Below are positions 42,801 through 49,946 of a stretch of 64,000 nt of DNA, in pieces (position 1 is the stretch's first letter; each line of letters starts with the position of its first letter). The position numbers were made by a program, and so were the translations under genes. Source of the stretch: Siphonodentalium dalli (lineage: Eukaryota > Mollusca > Scaphopoda > Gadilida > Siphonodentaliidae); assembly GCA_032622095.1 (NCBI GenBank), contig CP136064.1, positions 193,039,948 to 193,103,947 on the forward strand, given 5' to 3'. Under the pieces are notes generated by a model. It saw only the letters and a list, made by a program, of their open reading frames with translations, made no database searches and had not been told where the DNA came from.

Positions 42801-44903
42801 AAAAATGCACACCAAGAACGGGACATATAATTACCGAGAACATGAAGTGACACCGAACTACATTCAAGTGATTACAAAGTGTGTGTATTGTGTCAACTTT
42901 TCTTTCAATTCCAGCTTTCTGAGGAGCTCAACTAAAGGCATCCTCAAAGACATCCATGAATGTGCACAACCTCCTGACAAATCTGTCCTGATGAACACCA
43001 GCTTCAGTCTGCAGAAAATGCTCGCCTACATTTCTGATACTCGAATCGACCGCTGCATAAGGTTTGAACCTTCTGCTCCCAGACAAATTTACATAGTCTT
43101 ATAATATATATGAGCCATCTGTTAAAGACATATTATGGACTTGTTCGTGTTCGTGAAACTGATCAGTTAGTATTCAGGCGTTATGCGAACCTGTCAAAAC
43201 TACGCTCAATTGTAAATATTTACATCTGGATTCGGGACGCAACAATCGGCGACAAACAAACACATCCAGAGTCAGTGCATTTAATTTAAGTGCATCAGAT
43301 TGACGGTGTGTGTTGGCAATTTGGAATAATATTCGTAAAAAAGAACAACTTTTAGCAAGATTATTCTCCATTTCTAGTGGATCACCCTACCGGAGTATTT
43401 CACATCACTTTCATAAGCAATGACAATAAGAAAAGTTTCATTGATATTACACTGAATAACAAACAACATCAAGTGCAGCAGCTAATACCTCACAAATTAC
43501 ATTTTCAGCAAAATATGGTTAAAATTGGCTGAAATTCTTCATTTTTAGCTCAATTTGACAATATCAAGTTTGAGTTGGGTTGGCGTCCATCTGTGCATCT
43601 GTCCATCCGTCAACAATTTCCGTTAGCACACCCTACAAGTTACATCTCTCATCTAATCAAACTTCTTGATTGGAGCCATCATTTTTTGGCGAATTTCATT
43701 GAAAAACATCTTCAATTTTACTCTTTGCATGACTAAATCCTTCTGCACACCCTTCAGATGACATCCCTCAACTGATCATCACCAGATTTCATATGGAACT
43801 TCGGGGTAACCAGTAGATTGGAGCCATCAAATGTTTCCGAAATTTGTTGAAAAAGATGGCTGCCTGCAGCCATCTTGGATTTTAATATATATATCTCTTC
43901 ATGTTCACATCTAGTATTAGTTAGACATTTAACTCTCTGCATTCATAATCGCTCCATTGACTGTAACACATGAAATTATCTCCTCTCCAAGTTGAGCTAC
44001 AGTGTCATTGACACTTTCATAAACATTCATTATTTTTACAGCCCAAACAGGAGTGTGATGTCTGACCCTGGTTCACAGTATGGGGATCTATTAACAAACA
44101 AGCCACCCCAAGCACCAAAGGACAATAAATACGATGTAACTACTATTGCGAGTCCTCGGAGTCTTACTAGAGATCAACTAGCAAAGCACAACGAGAGAAT
44201 GACTGAGATTGGAAGACAGGAAACTCAGCCACAAGATGAAGCCGACACCACTCTACAGTCAACCCAGCATTCTGAGAATGCAAGGAAAAGTTTGCTTGCT
44301 TCGTATGAAGCCCATCAAAATAACATTCAAACAAAACCTATTGAATTGATTGTGAATCCTAAACATGGCGATCCGCAACACGATAACTATGGAAAGGTAA
44401 CACCCAATATTGATGTTGATTATGTTCCTAGAATGTTATTAACTGGAAAAGACAACCATCAGCCAACTCGACCATTATCTGACACGCAGTTTGAAAGTAT
44501 GTTGAATCAGACTCGTTACAGCGTAACTGATTACTTCAAAAAGTACCCGTCAGAATCATCAGAGACATCTGGTGGAGATATAGCTGTGATGAACATGAAC
44601 CGTGGTGTCAGAAACACACATAATAATGGTCCAATGAGTGTTTCATTTGCTCCCAAACAGACAACTTCATCCATAGTTTCAGGACAAAGTGAGCGTTACA
44701 GAGGAACAGACTTAGATGATTTATCTCTGAGTACAATAGATGATGACAAGTTTTCAAGTATCACTTCTCTCATCACGAAGACGTCTATCTCTACAGCTGT
44801 GACGATAGATGAGAATGCATTCAAACGAGGCATCGACATCCTGGATAATAACATCGCTAGGGTACAAGATTCTCTTAGAAAAACCAGAGATATATTCTCT
44901 TGA
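18779..44903 (+). CDS. CCDC14: CCDC14-like centriolar-satellite protein, 10 coding exons, about 1287 residues
   Basis: Joining 18779-18826, 19718-19773, 20179-20345, 23288-25288, 27450-27591, 28945-29033, 39098-39255, 40335-40528, 42915-43061 and 44042-44903 gives 3864 bases, an uninterrupted frame ending in TGA. All introns are GT-AG. The N-terminus is basic. Residues 56-80 read GYTLYSSESEDLVTAV followed by RRDMDRC, matching my recollection of the conserved GYSLYS-(S/T)-DSEDQV...LDRC segment of vertebrate CCDC14. A long Ser/Asn/His/Gln-rich exon 4 follows, with three 30-35 residue repeats and a CxxC-rich part at about 588-665. A coiled coil spans about 790-955 and a disordered acidic tail follows. 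Human CCDC14 (about 950 residues) localises to centriolar satellites and limits centriole duplication together with KIAA0753. Function here is inferred from homology. The identification rests on one remembered motif plus architecture. Neither promoter nor polyadenylation site is certain; the nearest AATAAA after the stop is at 45353. Confidence 0.75.
19230..19502. mobile_element. piggyBac-type MITE in intron 1
   Basis: Flanked by TTAA (19230-19233, 19499-19502). The ends are inverted: CCCTTCTATGACTGGAG on the left, and the complement of CTCCCGTCATGAAAGGG on the right. TTAA plus a CCCTTT-like end is the piggyBac signature. The interior consists of repeated hairpin-forming blocks (GCATTCTCTTATAT...ATATAAGAGAATACATTGG). 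Two relatives lie in introns 4 and 6. No transposase. Confidence 0.85.
19718..19773 (+). CDS. CCDC14: CCDC14-like exon 2
   Basis: It encodes NKLRVIGSKTVAKTQTDK and two bases of the next codon. Acceptor GTGTTGTAG, donor GTGAGT. Lys-rich and presumably disordered, like the N-terminus of vertebrate CCDC14. Confidence 0.7.
20179..20345 (+). CDS. CCDC14: CCDC14-like exon 3 with the conserved GYxLYSSxSED motif
   Basis: The exon opens after TATAATTTCAG and ends before GTACTG. It holds the family signature at residues 56-80 (GYTLYSSESEDLVTAV then RRDMDRC), followed by an amphipathic stretch SKFAQSLVAART. This is the strongest piece of evidence for the gene assignment. The surrounding frame without a splice would stop shortly after the donor. 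Confidence 0.8.
20346..22106. other. Intron 3, first part: no gene recognised
   Basis: A 111-codon minus-strand frame (20848-21183) has several Cys but no recognisable family, and sits in the intron antisense to the gene. At about 21297-21395 a 49-52 base unit (GCCATCAACCATATAAAC / GCCATCTACCATATAAAC) is tandemly duplicated. Confidence 0.35.
22115..23216. mobile_element. hAT-type non-autonomous element with GGACCGGACCG ends (intron 3)
   Basis: A perfect 20-base terminal inverted repeat, TAGTGATGCGGACCGGACCG, is flanked by the exact 8-base duplication TAATGTAT (22107-22114 and 23217-23224). An 8-base duplication with ends starting TAGTGATG is the hAT signature. Sub-terminal regions of about 130 bases are packed with GGTCCGG/CCGGACC in both orientations, while the 850-base interior is A+T rich. 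The 98-codon frame at 22546-22842 has no transposase motif. Confidence 0.92.
23288..25288 (+). CDS. CCDC14: CCDC14-like exon 4 (2001 bases, low-complexity and CxxC-rich)
   Basis: It starts after ATTGTAG and ends before GTAAGT, residues about 91-757. Rich in Ser, Asn, His and Gln. Three imperfect repeats around residues 368-462 share SPGVHNQHS or GVRNENS, then SHxxxQxxYNxH. An earlier pair around residues 235-280 shares LGSQHN/PGSQHS-NTIT-x-x-QY. At about 588-665 there are RCSQC, CNRCH, CCSC and ACDHIHHG, spaced like metal ligands but not a named finger. The end (LKKCSVHLTAGVNKFRNILT) looks helical and leads into the coiled coil. The open frame continues past the donor into the intron and stops at 25491, so a retained intron would add about 67 residues. 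Confidence 0.8.
25650..25909. mobile_element. piggyBac-type MITE in intron 4
   Basis: It begins TTAATCCTTCCATGTCTGGA at 25650 and ends in CTCCCATCGTGAAAG with the right TTAA lost. Interior blocks (GCGTTCTCTTATATATA...TATAAGAGAATACATTGGCC) match the intron 1 copy in order and orientation. The 74-75 codon frames across it are by-products. Confidence 0.75.
26341..27190. mobile_element. hAT-type non-autonomous element with TAGGCTTGCCGCG ends (intron 4)
   Basis: An inverted repeat TAGGCTTGCCGCGATTTT is exact at both ends, flanked by the 8-base duplication GAGAATAC (26333-26340 and 27191-27198). The sub-terminal parts contain AATCGAACAATCG and TCGATTAATCGTCGATT. No coding capacity. It is 850 bases long and ends 250 bases before exon 5. 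Confidence 0.92.
27450..27591 (+). CDS. CCDC14: CCDC14-like exon 5
   Basis: After acceptor TTATTAAACAG it encodes KDPSMKKICRDIEKIAG and further heptad-like sequence ending SENAELRR, with donor GTAAGA. The start of the coiled-coil region. Too short to appear as an isolated long ORF, but all three frame junctions agree. Confidence 0.75.
27634..28415. mobile_element. hAT-type element, diverged ends (intron 5)
   Basis: Left end TAGTGTTGAAAACC and right end, read in complement, TAGTTTTAAAACAATTAGGG match over about 12 bases with two or three differences. Flanking octamers are CTGGGAAG and CCGGGAAG (one mismatch). Sub-terminal sequences CAACGTCGACT and CGACTAGTCGG reinforce pairing. Older than the elements with exact duplications. 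Confidence 0.6.
28770..28908. mobile_element. mariner-like MITE in intron 5
   Basis: The ends CAGTAATGCCCTAAGTAATC and its complement GATTAATTAGGGCATTACTG belong to the same family as the tandem array at 7.7-8.3 kb. The left flank is TA and the right flank is mutated to TT. It lies 36 bases before the acceptor of exon 6, so it may enclose or displace the branch-point region. Confidence 0.75.
28945..29033 (+). CDS. CCDC14: CCDC14-like exon 6, donor duplicated by a transposon
   Basis: Acceptor TATTTTTCAG. It encodes RLRLTNQHLKEKEREA and ENRKQDSFNFE, a charged coiled-coil segment. The donor GTGTGTAC at 29034-29041 is one copy of an 8-base duplication made by a hAT-type insertion at 29042-30121; the second copy at 30122 is now deep in the intron. 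Phase 1 at the donor matches exon 7 only if the acceptor at 39096-39097 is used. Confidence 0.7.
29042..30121. mobile_element. hAT-type element inserted at the exon 6 splice donor
   Basis: Ends CAGAGCTGTTAAGTT and (complement) CAGACCTGTTAAGTT differ at one base. The exact 8-base duplication GTGTGTAC lies at 29034-29041 and 30122-30129. The left copy is the exon 6 splice donor. Repeated inner blocks read TTTGTACTTTCGGTTTC and GTGTGCA. A truncated relative lies at 45040. The 60-80 codon frames at its left end are by-products. Confidence 0.92.
30146..30392. mobile_element. piggyBac-type MITE in intron 6 (opposite orientation)
   Basis: TTAA at 30146-30149 and 30389-30392. Left end CCATTTCATCATGGGAGC; right end complement CCCTTCCATGACTGGAG. 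Same hairpin blocks as the copies at 19.2 and 25.6 kb, in reverse. It starts 17 bases after the second copy of the hAT target duplication. Confidence 0.8.
30602..31190 (+). repeat. Tandem units (about 130-190 bases) with a hairpin head
   Basis: It opens with a hairpin TATCCCCCGCCAAATG and TTGCGGGGGATA, then CCGTCCGTC-rich sequence, then three or four degenerate units each with GATTTCAAAGATTTTTGGTA, ATGAGTTCAC, GACCAGTATCTAGA and TTATTGGACTTTGTTTATT (near 30722, 30895, 31058). Part of the wider class of arrays beginning with a C-rich/G-rich hairpin and CTGTCYGTCCGTCC, also seen at 37.3-38.0 and 61.2-61.5 kb. The ORFs here are by-products. Confidence 0.7.
31191..32111. other. Intron 6, unassigned
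   Basis: A run of about 15 G lies near 31312. No recognisable ORF or repeat otherwise. Confidence 0.3.
32121..32913. mobile_element. Non-autonomous DNA element with 9-base duplication (intron 6)
   Basis: Ends CAGTTCTGATTAAAACCATA and the complement TATGGTTTTAATCAGAACTG are exact inverted repeats that extend with ACTCAG. TGAATATAC lies on both sides (32112-32120 and 32914-32922). Nine-base duplications are typical of Mutator-like elements, but a hAT insertion with one shared extra base is also possible. The interior is without ORF. Confidence 0.85.
32914..34421. other. Intron 6, unassigned
   Basis: A 137-codon minus frame (33859-34272) has no recognisable domain. A small hairpin, GGGAGAAGTGACTTCTCCCT, lies near 33261. 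Runs of T near 33745. Nothing further. Confidence 0.3.
34422..35585. mobile_element. hAT-type non-autonomous element with TAGTGATGTTCCGATAAT ends (intron 6)
   Basis: An 18-base inverted repeat TAGTGATGTTCCGATAAT is exact and flanked by the 8-base duplication ACCAACCT (34414-34421, 35586-35593). Sub-terminal CGGAATCGGCC / ATCGGAAATCGGNCCGAT repeats occur near both ends. The interior of about 1.0 kb contains no credible ORF (an 86-codon frame at 34794 has no domain). Confidence 0.92.
35653..38745. repeat. Large inverted repeat (foldback) in intron 6
   Basis: From about 35653 the left arm is matched in reverse complement by the right arm ending at about 38745. Corresponding landmarks include AGGTAGGTAGGC/GCCTACCTACC, CTGGAGTCAGTCCAGCACCA against its complement near 38365, CTAATCTAGGGCA against 38108, CAGATATCTTTTGG against 37290, and ATCTTGTTATGATATGAAT against 36940. 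The centre near 36820-36930 holds GGCCTAAAAAAAAAAGACG and T-rich sequence, and the outer ends hold the same GGCCTAAAA block. Arms are about 1.2 kb without the insertion in the right arm. Several percent divergence, so not an assembly artefact of one molecule. Frames around 35953-36201 and 38129-38404 are arm-to-arm equivalents. Confidence 0.85.
37342..38029 (-). mobile_element. Array-type insertion in the right arm of the foldback
   Basis: Absent from the left arm. TATAAAA lies at both borders (37335-37341 and 38030-38036). On the minus strand it starts with a TACCCCTTTAAAAAAA head, then CTGTCCATCTGTGC, then three or four units of about 170-180 bases with TTTCATTGAGATC (plus strand), AACAAAGATGAA and TGGAACCCTCTATT. 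The same family occurs at 61218-61535. It post-dates formation of the foldback. Confidence 0.8.
39098..39255 (+). CDS. CCDC14: CCDC14-like exon 7
   Basis: An open frame begins at 39061, just after an in-frame TAA at 39058-39060, so the acceptor must lie later. TGATCTTGCACTTTCAG ending at 39097 is a strong acceptor and restores the phase from exon 6. The exon encodes VAHLHATNKFLQNEV and a long heptad stretch ending LIIQLSQF, donor GTGAGT. The in-frame ATG at 39064 is intronic in this model but could serve as an alternative start for a short isoform. Confidence 0.75.
39341..39535 (+). mobile_element. TTAA MITE family B, complete member (intron 7)
   Basis: TTAA at both borders. Ends AGGACCATCTCC and (complement) AGGGGGACTGTAC, with an inner inverted pair AAGGACCATCTCCTTT / AAAAGGAGATGGTCC and GCATATATTCTGTTGA / CAACAGAATATATGC. 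195 bases. Partial relatives at 4480, 49943 and 53565. The 67-codon frame on the minus strand reads through it. Confidence 0.75.
40335..40528 (+). CDS. CCDC14: CCDC14-like exon 8
   Basis: Acceptor TTTCTTTCTAAG, donor GTCAGT. It encodes ESERMRIGENCQTEMTRLY through LQVMLQQRDAEVGKLQRQIG, with regular leucines and charged residues, the core of the coiled coil (about residues 888-952). Confidence 0.75.
40842..41217 (-). mobile_element. TTAA MITE family C, member 2 (intron 8)
   Basis: TTAA at 40842-40845 and 41214-41217. Reverse orientation relative to the copy at 10.4 kb, with AGTGATATGAAACACTCCGG at the left and AATATGTCT at the right. Central blocks AAATCGAGTAGTAAATATTT and TACAATTGAG match. 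Confidence 0.7.
41322..41747 (+). mobile_element. TTAA MITE family A, complete member (intron 8)
   Basis: TTAA at 41322-41325 and 41744-41747. Ends AGATGTTGGCGGTGGG and complement AGGCACGGGCGGCGTT. Contains ATAAAGAGCGTT twice-related (41443, 41483). An inverted full member lies at 59895-60419, decayed members at 13131, 49371 and 52990. The TTAA duplication with purine-rich AGG/AGA ends suggests Kolobok. Confidence 0.8.
41748..42804. other. Intron 8, unassigned
   Basis: No recognisable gene or repeat. A 62-codon minus frame (41919-42107) has no domain. The region leads to the acceptor of exon 9. Confidence 0.3.
42915..43061 (+). CDS. CCDC14: CCDC14-like exon 9
   Basis: Acceptor TTTCAATTCCAG, donor GTTTGA (weak at position +3 to +5). 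It encodes GFLRSSTKGILKDIHECA and SVLMNTSFSLQKMLAYISD, ending CIR. Probably helical and structured. A member of TTAA MITE family C lies only 60 bases after the donor. Confidence 0.7.
43122..43414 (+). mobile_element. TTAA MITE family C, member 3 (intron 9)
   Basis: TTAA at 43122-43125, followed by AGACATATTATGGACTTGTT. The right part CCGGAGTATTTCACATCACT is present but the closing TTAA has decayed to TTCA. Same orientation as the copy at 10.4 kb, internally deleted by about 100 bases. Confidence 0.65.
43560..44020 (+). repeat. Array-type element, copy C (short), ending beside the last splice acceptor
   Basis: It opens with TTGGCGTCCATCTGTGC and about two diverged units (one with AAGATGGCTGCCTGCAGCCA at about 43855), then CTCTTCATGTTCACATCTAG and the palindromic end TGAGCTACAGTGTCATTGAC, ACTTTCAT, stopping at 44020. 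The flank order is the same as at the left side of copy A (2302-2470, reversed). The exon 10 acceptor AG is at 44040-44041. Confidence 0.7.
44042..44903 (+). CDS. CCDC14: CCDC14-like exon 10 (terminal coding exon)
   Basis: It opens after ATTATTTTTACAG with SPNRSVMSDPGSQYGDLL, runs 287 codons and ends DSLRKTRDIFS-stop at 44903. Mostly polar and low complexity, with an acidic patch (TDLDDLSLSTIDDDK) and a final short amphipathic helix (ILDNNIARVQDSLRKTR). The frame is open upstream to 43992 through transposon-derived sequence, but splice phase places the start at 44042. Confidence 0.75.
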
Positions 44904-45039
44904 GAATATTAAGTAGATGCCATGACAGATTTCAGATTGTTTTGATGCATTCAGACGGTCAGACCTCAAATTAGAACTAATGATTGTTTGCTTTTCTCAT
45001 GTTCGGGTAACAGGGGTGTGGCGATGAGGGTGGCGGGCA

Positions 45040-45400
45040 GACCTGTTAAGTTTTAAAAATGGCCATCCGGGAGATTTTTGCTGGAGGGACCACCTCCAAT
45101 TTGCGACTGCATTTCCTGTTCACCGTCTGGTTTATTCTATTTATCACCTTCAATAAGAGATCACCTGTTAAACGCTACCGAGACACCTAATTTTCAGTTC
45201 AAAACACAAAATCCACCTGTGTTGAGAGACCACCACTATTTATTAAAGAGAAAGAAGCAGACACTTCATTTAAACTAAGTTAAAATACTCAGAATTCCAC
45301 AGGATATGGCCGAATTTGCTGTATTTGCGCGAAACCGAAAGTACAAAATTGGAATAAACTATAAAATGGACTCGTCTTATGGTGCATGCAGTTTCTTGTA
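45040..45400 (+). mobile_element. Relic of the hAT-type family found at the exon 6 donor
   Basis: It starts CAGACCTGTTAAGTTTTAAA, continues with CCGGGAGATTTTTGCTGGAG (compare the right end of 29042-30121), and near 45330 has CGCGAAACCGAAAGTACAAA and TGGACTCGTCTTA in reverse relation to blocks at 29.6-29.8 kb. The right terminus and target duplication were not found. It lies 137 bases after the CCDC14-like stop codon, so it forms part of, or closely follows, the 3' UTR and supplies an AATAAA at 45353. Confidence 0.6.
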
Positions 45401-47208
45401 TTGGGTCTTCTTGTTCTTAGGCGGGAAAGCAATTTGAAAAATATGGGTCTTGAGTCTATATATAAATAATTTGTGTATGTATGGACTGAATGCAACAAAA
45501 CAGGAGAAACTACTTGGTTTATTTGAGTCTGGAAGATTATGTGCCCCTTCAAACACAATTGCCAGATATATGAATGGCAGAATGAGATCATTATGATCGG
45601 TGATCTTTACTGTTACTAGCAGAGCTCCTTACCTCTATGTAAATGCAAAATAATTTTGACAACAAACTACTACACTTCGCAAATCAACGTTTACTTAATT
45701 ATTCTTCTGGTTAATACCCATGAATATGTCATTCATGACTAATATTTACCCACTTAAAATATGATATCCAAGTTTTATCATAATTTATATGTTATCCTTA
45801 TTATTTATTTATATGAAATGAATAAGAGCTGCCATGAAAATTGAAAGGAAAATTTAAAATCAGCATGTAGCATGTATTTGGAAATCCTTCACTGCAACTT
45901 CGGAGGATTGGTATCATATTGCAATATTTACACTCATACATGTATTCGCACTGTTAAACTTGATTGCAGGACATTGATTGGTTGAAATCATATTGGGATG
46001 TAACGCACTGGCCCCAACTTGTTTTCATATTGTATGGAAGCAACTTGCAACAAATATCATTGAAATGGCACTAAATTCTAATTGAATATAAATATAAAGA
46101 ATGGGATGTTGATTTGGATTTTGTTGTATCCCATGGAGTATGACTGCAAGATGGTCTGACACTTTTATGTGTGGCCAGTGTACCAAGATGGTCTGACAAT
46201 ATTATGTGTGGCCAGTGTACAATTTTAATCCCCCACAAAATGTCAGATCAACTTGTATCCATACTCCATGGAACGCAATCTAATCAACATCGATTAAATC
46301 CCAGTGTTACGGTTATTGTATTATCAACACATGTCCTTCACCCAGTTAAAAACACTATTGAAAAAGCAGAATATTGCACATAAATATACAAATTTAGCCC
46401 ATTCACTTGGTTTCTTCTAACCAAAGCTAAAAAAAAGTATACAATTGAATAGTCTAGTCTTTATTTGCAAAGACATTTTGATAGTCAACGATAACATGTT
46501 TAGGAATACTATATGGATTCCCATTCATTCATTTTACATTTGTGCAGGTACAAAGCTCAAAACACAGCCAGAGACTATTTAACTTAGCAAAACATCCCTT
46601 CAAATGAATAACTGGGAATCAAGTATCCACACATCAGCAAGTATTTGGATATCATAGGATTACAATACTACTATAAAAGTTATTATATCTCACGTGACTC
46701 TCTCTCTCATTCTGATTGACTCCTATACTATATTCCGATAGAATCTTATATTACACACCTACTATTATTTTTCTATTTATAGTAACAGTCATTTTTGCAC
46801 AATCAGATTGACACCTGTAAAACAGCTTATCTGAAAACTACCTTGTACATTACTTGTTGCAACATCGGTAGATCAATGAATTTTAATGATCTTACAAGTG
46901 TCTGATCATAGCTGTCCAATGTATTTATATAGTTTGTCTGTTTAGTTTGGCAAGTGAACAGTCCTATTAAATGGTTAACTATGGATTTATAGAAATAAAT
47001 AAATGAAGAGATGATGTTAGTTGTAACTAATAACATAGATATACTCCCCTGCCATCGCCAAAAGATTGCCGTAAATTGTAAAATCTGAGACTACTTTCCA
47101 AAATTCACGGCGAATGAAAATGTAAAAACATCTGACACATAAAATCTGTGAGAATATACAGCAGGAATGAAGAAGAGTGTTGGCATCGCTTTAAAAAATA
47201 GAATCCGC
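45401..47208. other. no gene recognised; one short tandem duplication
   Basis: At about 46148-46220 a 36-base unit (AAGATGGTCTGACA ... GTGGCCAGTGTAC) occurs twice in tandem. Frames of 66-100 codons show no domain. This is the intergenic region after the CCDC14-like gene. Confidence 0.4.
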
Positions 47209-48175
47209 ATCATATCTTGTCAAAATACCTGCATCGAGATGTCACTTATTCATTCCACAGATATTTGTATGACACTACTTATTTTCCAGGTGTAATTTCA
47301 TCTTGATTTATTTATTGTTAAAATTCAATTATAAATTGAATATTTATGTTGATAAAAATGGATTATTTATTTTTATTAAAAGTTTAATTCCAGTTAATTT
47401 TTCCTTGCTATTGCTCCTCATTAAATTACAAACATAAACAAAAACATCAATATGCTCATGCTGCTGTGTCATTCTGCATTTATTACACATCCTGATGACT
47501 GCTTTGTCGATTAAAGGCCCGCTTAATTTTTGAATCCCCAGATCACATTATATACAACATATTCTATATTATATACCATTTGAAAGAGGAAGCTCCAAGC
47601 ATAGCATTCTCAACTTATCCGGTCTAATAAACGGGTGAACAAGTCTTTGTCAAGGAACTGACGTGTGTTCTGTGCTTAAGTTCGATCTGGTCAGTACTGC
47701 CAGTCTATTATTCTTAATGGAAGGGGTATAACTCCTATCTCTTAGGTGTGAATTATGATGCATTCTCGGTAAATGACGGGGGAGTTTTGGTGTGAATCTG
47801 AGAATCTCGGTCACTTGGTTAACACTTCAAGGCCACAGCTGTACCGTATTCCATTAGAATAAATATTTTTTTGGTTCCTCTTCTAAATGGAATATGTTGT
47901 ATATAATGTGATCTTGACATTCGAAAATTAAGTGGGCCTTTAAGTTGACACCTGAAATAGAGTTACATTTTCTCTGCAGCATGTAATAAAGAGTGTTCTC
48001 TGTTAACTCTTTCACTGCCGATCGCGACTTGGAGTCGAATTACCCATACACTGCCGATCGCGACTTGAGTCGAATCCTGACACCTTCGTTCCGTAACATC
48101 AATCCATGGGAAGTAACTCTATATTATTCTGTGAAAACAGTGTACATGATGTAATCAATTTTGTAATGAGAAACT

Positions 48176-49100
48176 CCCGGTTTGTTTTTTTATATTTCGG
48201 GATGTCGGCCATCTTGTTTTGTGATTAAGTGGTCGCGGTCACGTGACCCTCCTGGTATGGGAAGTGTTCTCCATTCCACAGAGACCAATACCTACCTGCA
48301 TACCAAGTGTCAGGAATATACCTCTGCATATACAAAAGTTATTGCGAAATACCCAATAATATATACATTTAGCAGAAATATACTAACTTGTTTTCGGTTC
48401 TCAATACTAACACAAACTTACATACAAAATTTTGTCAAAATATCTCTGCAGATACAAAAGTTATTGAGAAATAATTCATTTTCCTTATATTTCGGTGTGG
48501 TGGCCATCTTGTTTTGTGATCATGTGGTCACGGTCTCGTGACCCTCATGTGGCCACGGTCTCGTGACCCTGGCAGACTGGGAAGTGTTTTCAATTCGCAA
48601 GTCCAATATCTTACTGTGCAGCAAGTTTCATGAACATACCATACCTTTACACTGTAAAGTTTACAGATACAAACGTTATTGAGAAATACCCAATCAATAT
48701 GTATTTAGCAGCAACATACTAACATTATCTTATATTTCGGGATGGTGGCCATCTTGTTTTGTGGTCACATGAATGTGGTCACATGAAATGTGACACTGGC
48801 GGACTAGAACATATTTTCTATTCCCAATACTGATACCTGCTTTACATACCAACTTTCATGAAAATATCTCTACAAATACAAAAGTTATTGAGAAATACTG
48901 AATTTTCTTATATTTTGGGGTGGCGGCCATCTTGTTTGTGGTCACGTGATCGTGGTCACGTGACAATGGTGGACTGGGCATGTTTACGATTCCCCAGACC
49001 AATACCTATATGCATACCAAGTTTCATGAAAATAGCTCAGCAGATACAAAAGTTATTGAGAAATGCCCAATCCATATGTATTTAGCAGTACTATGCTACA
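48176..49100 (+). repeat. Internal array of 180-300 base units with TCACGTGA motifs (copy 1)
   Basis: Four units, each with ATTTCGGGATG or a variant, GGCCATCTTGTTTTGTG, a GTGGTCACGTGA-type block, AGACCAATACCT, CATACCAAGT, and ATACAAAAGTTATTGAGAAA followed by TATTTAGCAGCA. Units near 48186, 48486, 48728 and 48905. Frames such as the 119-codon one at 48182 read through the units, have no domain and are not genes. The equivalent in copy 2 is 51756-52680. Confidence 0.8.
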
Positions 49101-49370
49101 TGTACATATATAGTATGCTTGGCAGTAGCAGAGCTTTCCTTTCACTTCTGTTCAAAACATTGGAATAATTTTAATAACACAAATTTCTATCACTTAAGTA
49201 TGTCTATACAAGTCTGTATATTATTGCATGCATTTCAAGTACTTATTGATCTATATGAACATACAAACTCATCACTAATATAAGTCTTATCTGATGCCTT
49301 AGGGTTGTGTTGCTTTAAATTTCTTACCAATCTCAATAATTTTAATTTTAAGTTTTAATTAAGTATTGCA

Positions 49371-49946
49371 TTAAAGATATGGTAAGCATTGGCAATTGGT
49401 ATTGCTATTAAAATAGTAACAACCATTAAAACCGCGATAAACAAAAGAATACTGTATTGTAGAAAACAAATTTTCTTATTCCAATCATAATTATCTTGTA
49501 AATTGCATGTTATTGCCATGTTAGTACTCTGCGTTATATAAACAAATGCCAGGTTATGTAAACAAACAGTACATAAAGAGTATATGATAAGCAAAACACT
49601 CAACACCAGGGAGACCCCACTAATGGAACTTCGGTTAGAAAGGGCCATCAAATTGTTTACAACATACCGGTATAGAGCTCATTAATCCTCACCACTCAAG
49701 ATTCTGGTGTTGGATGGGTCACTGTGAATCACTCTCCTATATAAATCGCCACAATGTTGAGTGTTTTGCTTATCGCTCACCAGTTACGTGCTGTATATAA
49801 ACAAATGCTCCGTTCACACAGTGTATTTTGTGGATAATATCACATTCATACTATCATACTATACTAAAAGTATATTCTTGAGGACATTTTCATAGAACTG
49901 TTATTTCTAGATTATAACCTATAATGAAGGCCATCCTTGCCTTTAA
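49371..49946. mobile_element. Decayed TTAA MITE family A member carrying a 98-codon frame
   Basis: TTAA at 49371-49374 and 49943-49946, with ends AGATATGGTAAGCATTGG and complement AGGCAAGGATGGCC. Interior blocks GCTATTAAAATA, CCATTAAAACCGCGATAAAC and ACATAAAGAG align with 41322-41747. On the minus strand 49648-49355 is open: 97 residues from ATG with two hydrophobic segments (about residues 12-38 and 63-90). Because the DNA is recognisably transposon, the frame is more likely a by-product than a membrane protein. Confidence 0.65.

Noticed and set aside
48182-48541. 119-codon frame, present again at 51761-52120
   Set aside because: It reads through the 180-300 base array units, repeats QIQKLLRN-like peptides, has no domain, and is duplicated only because the whole segment is.
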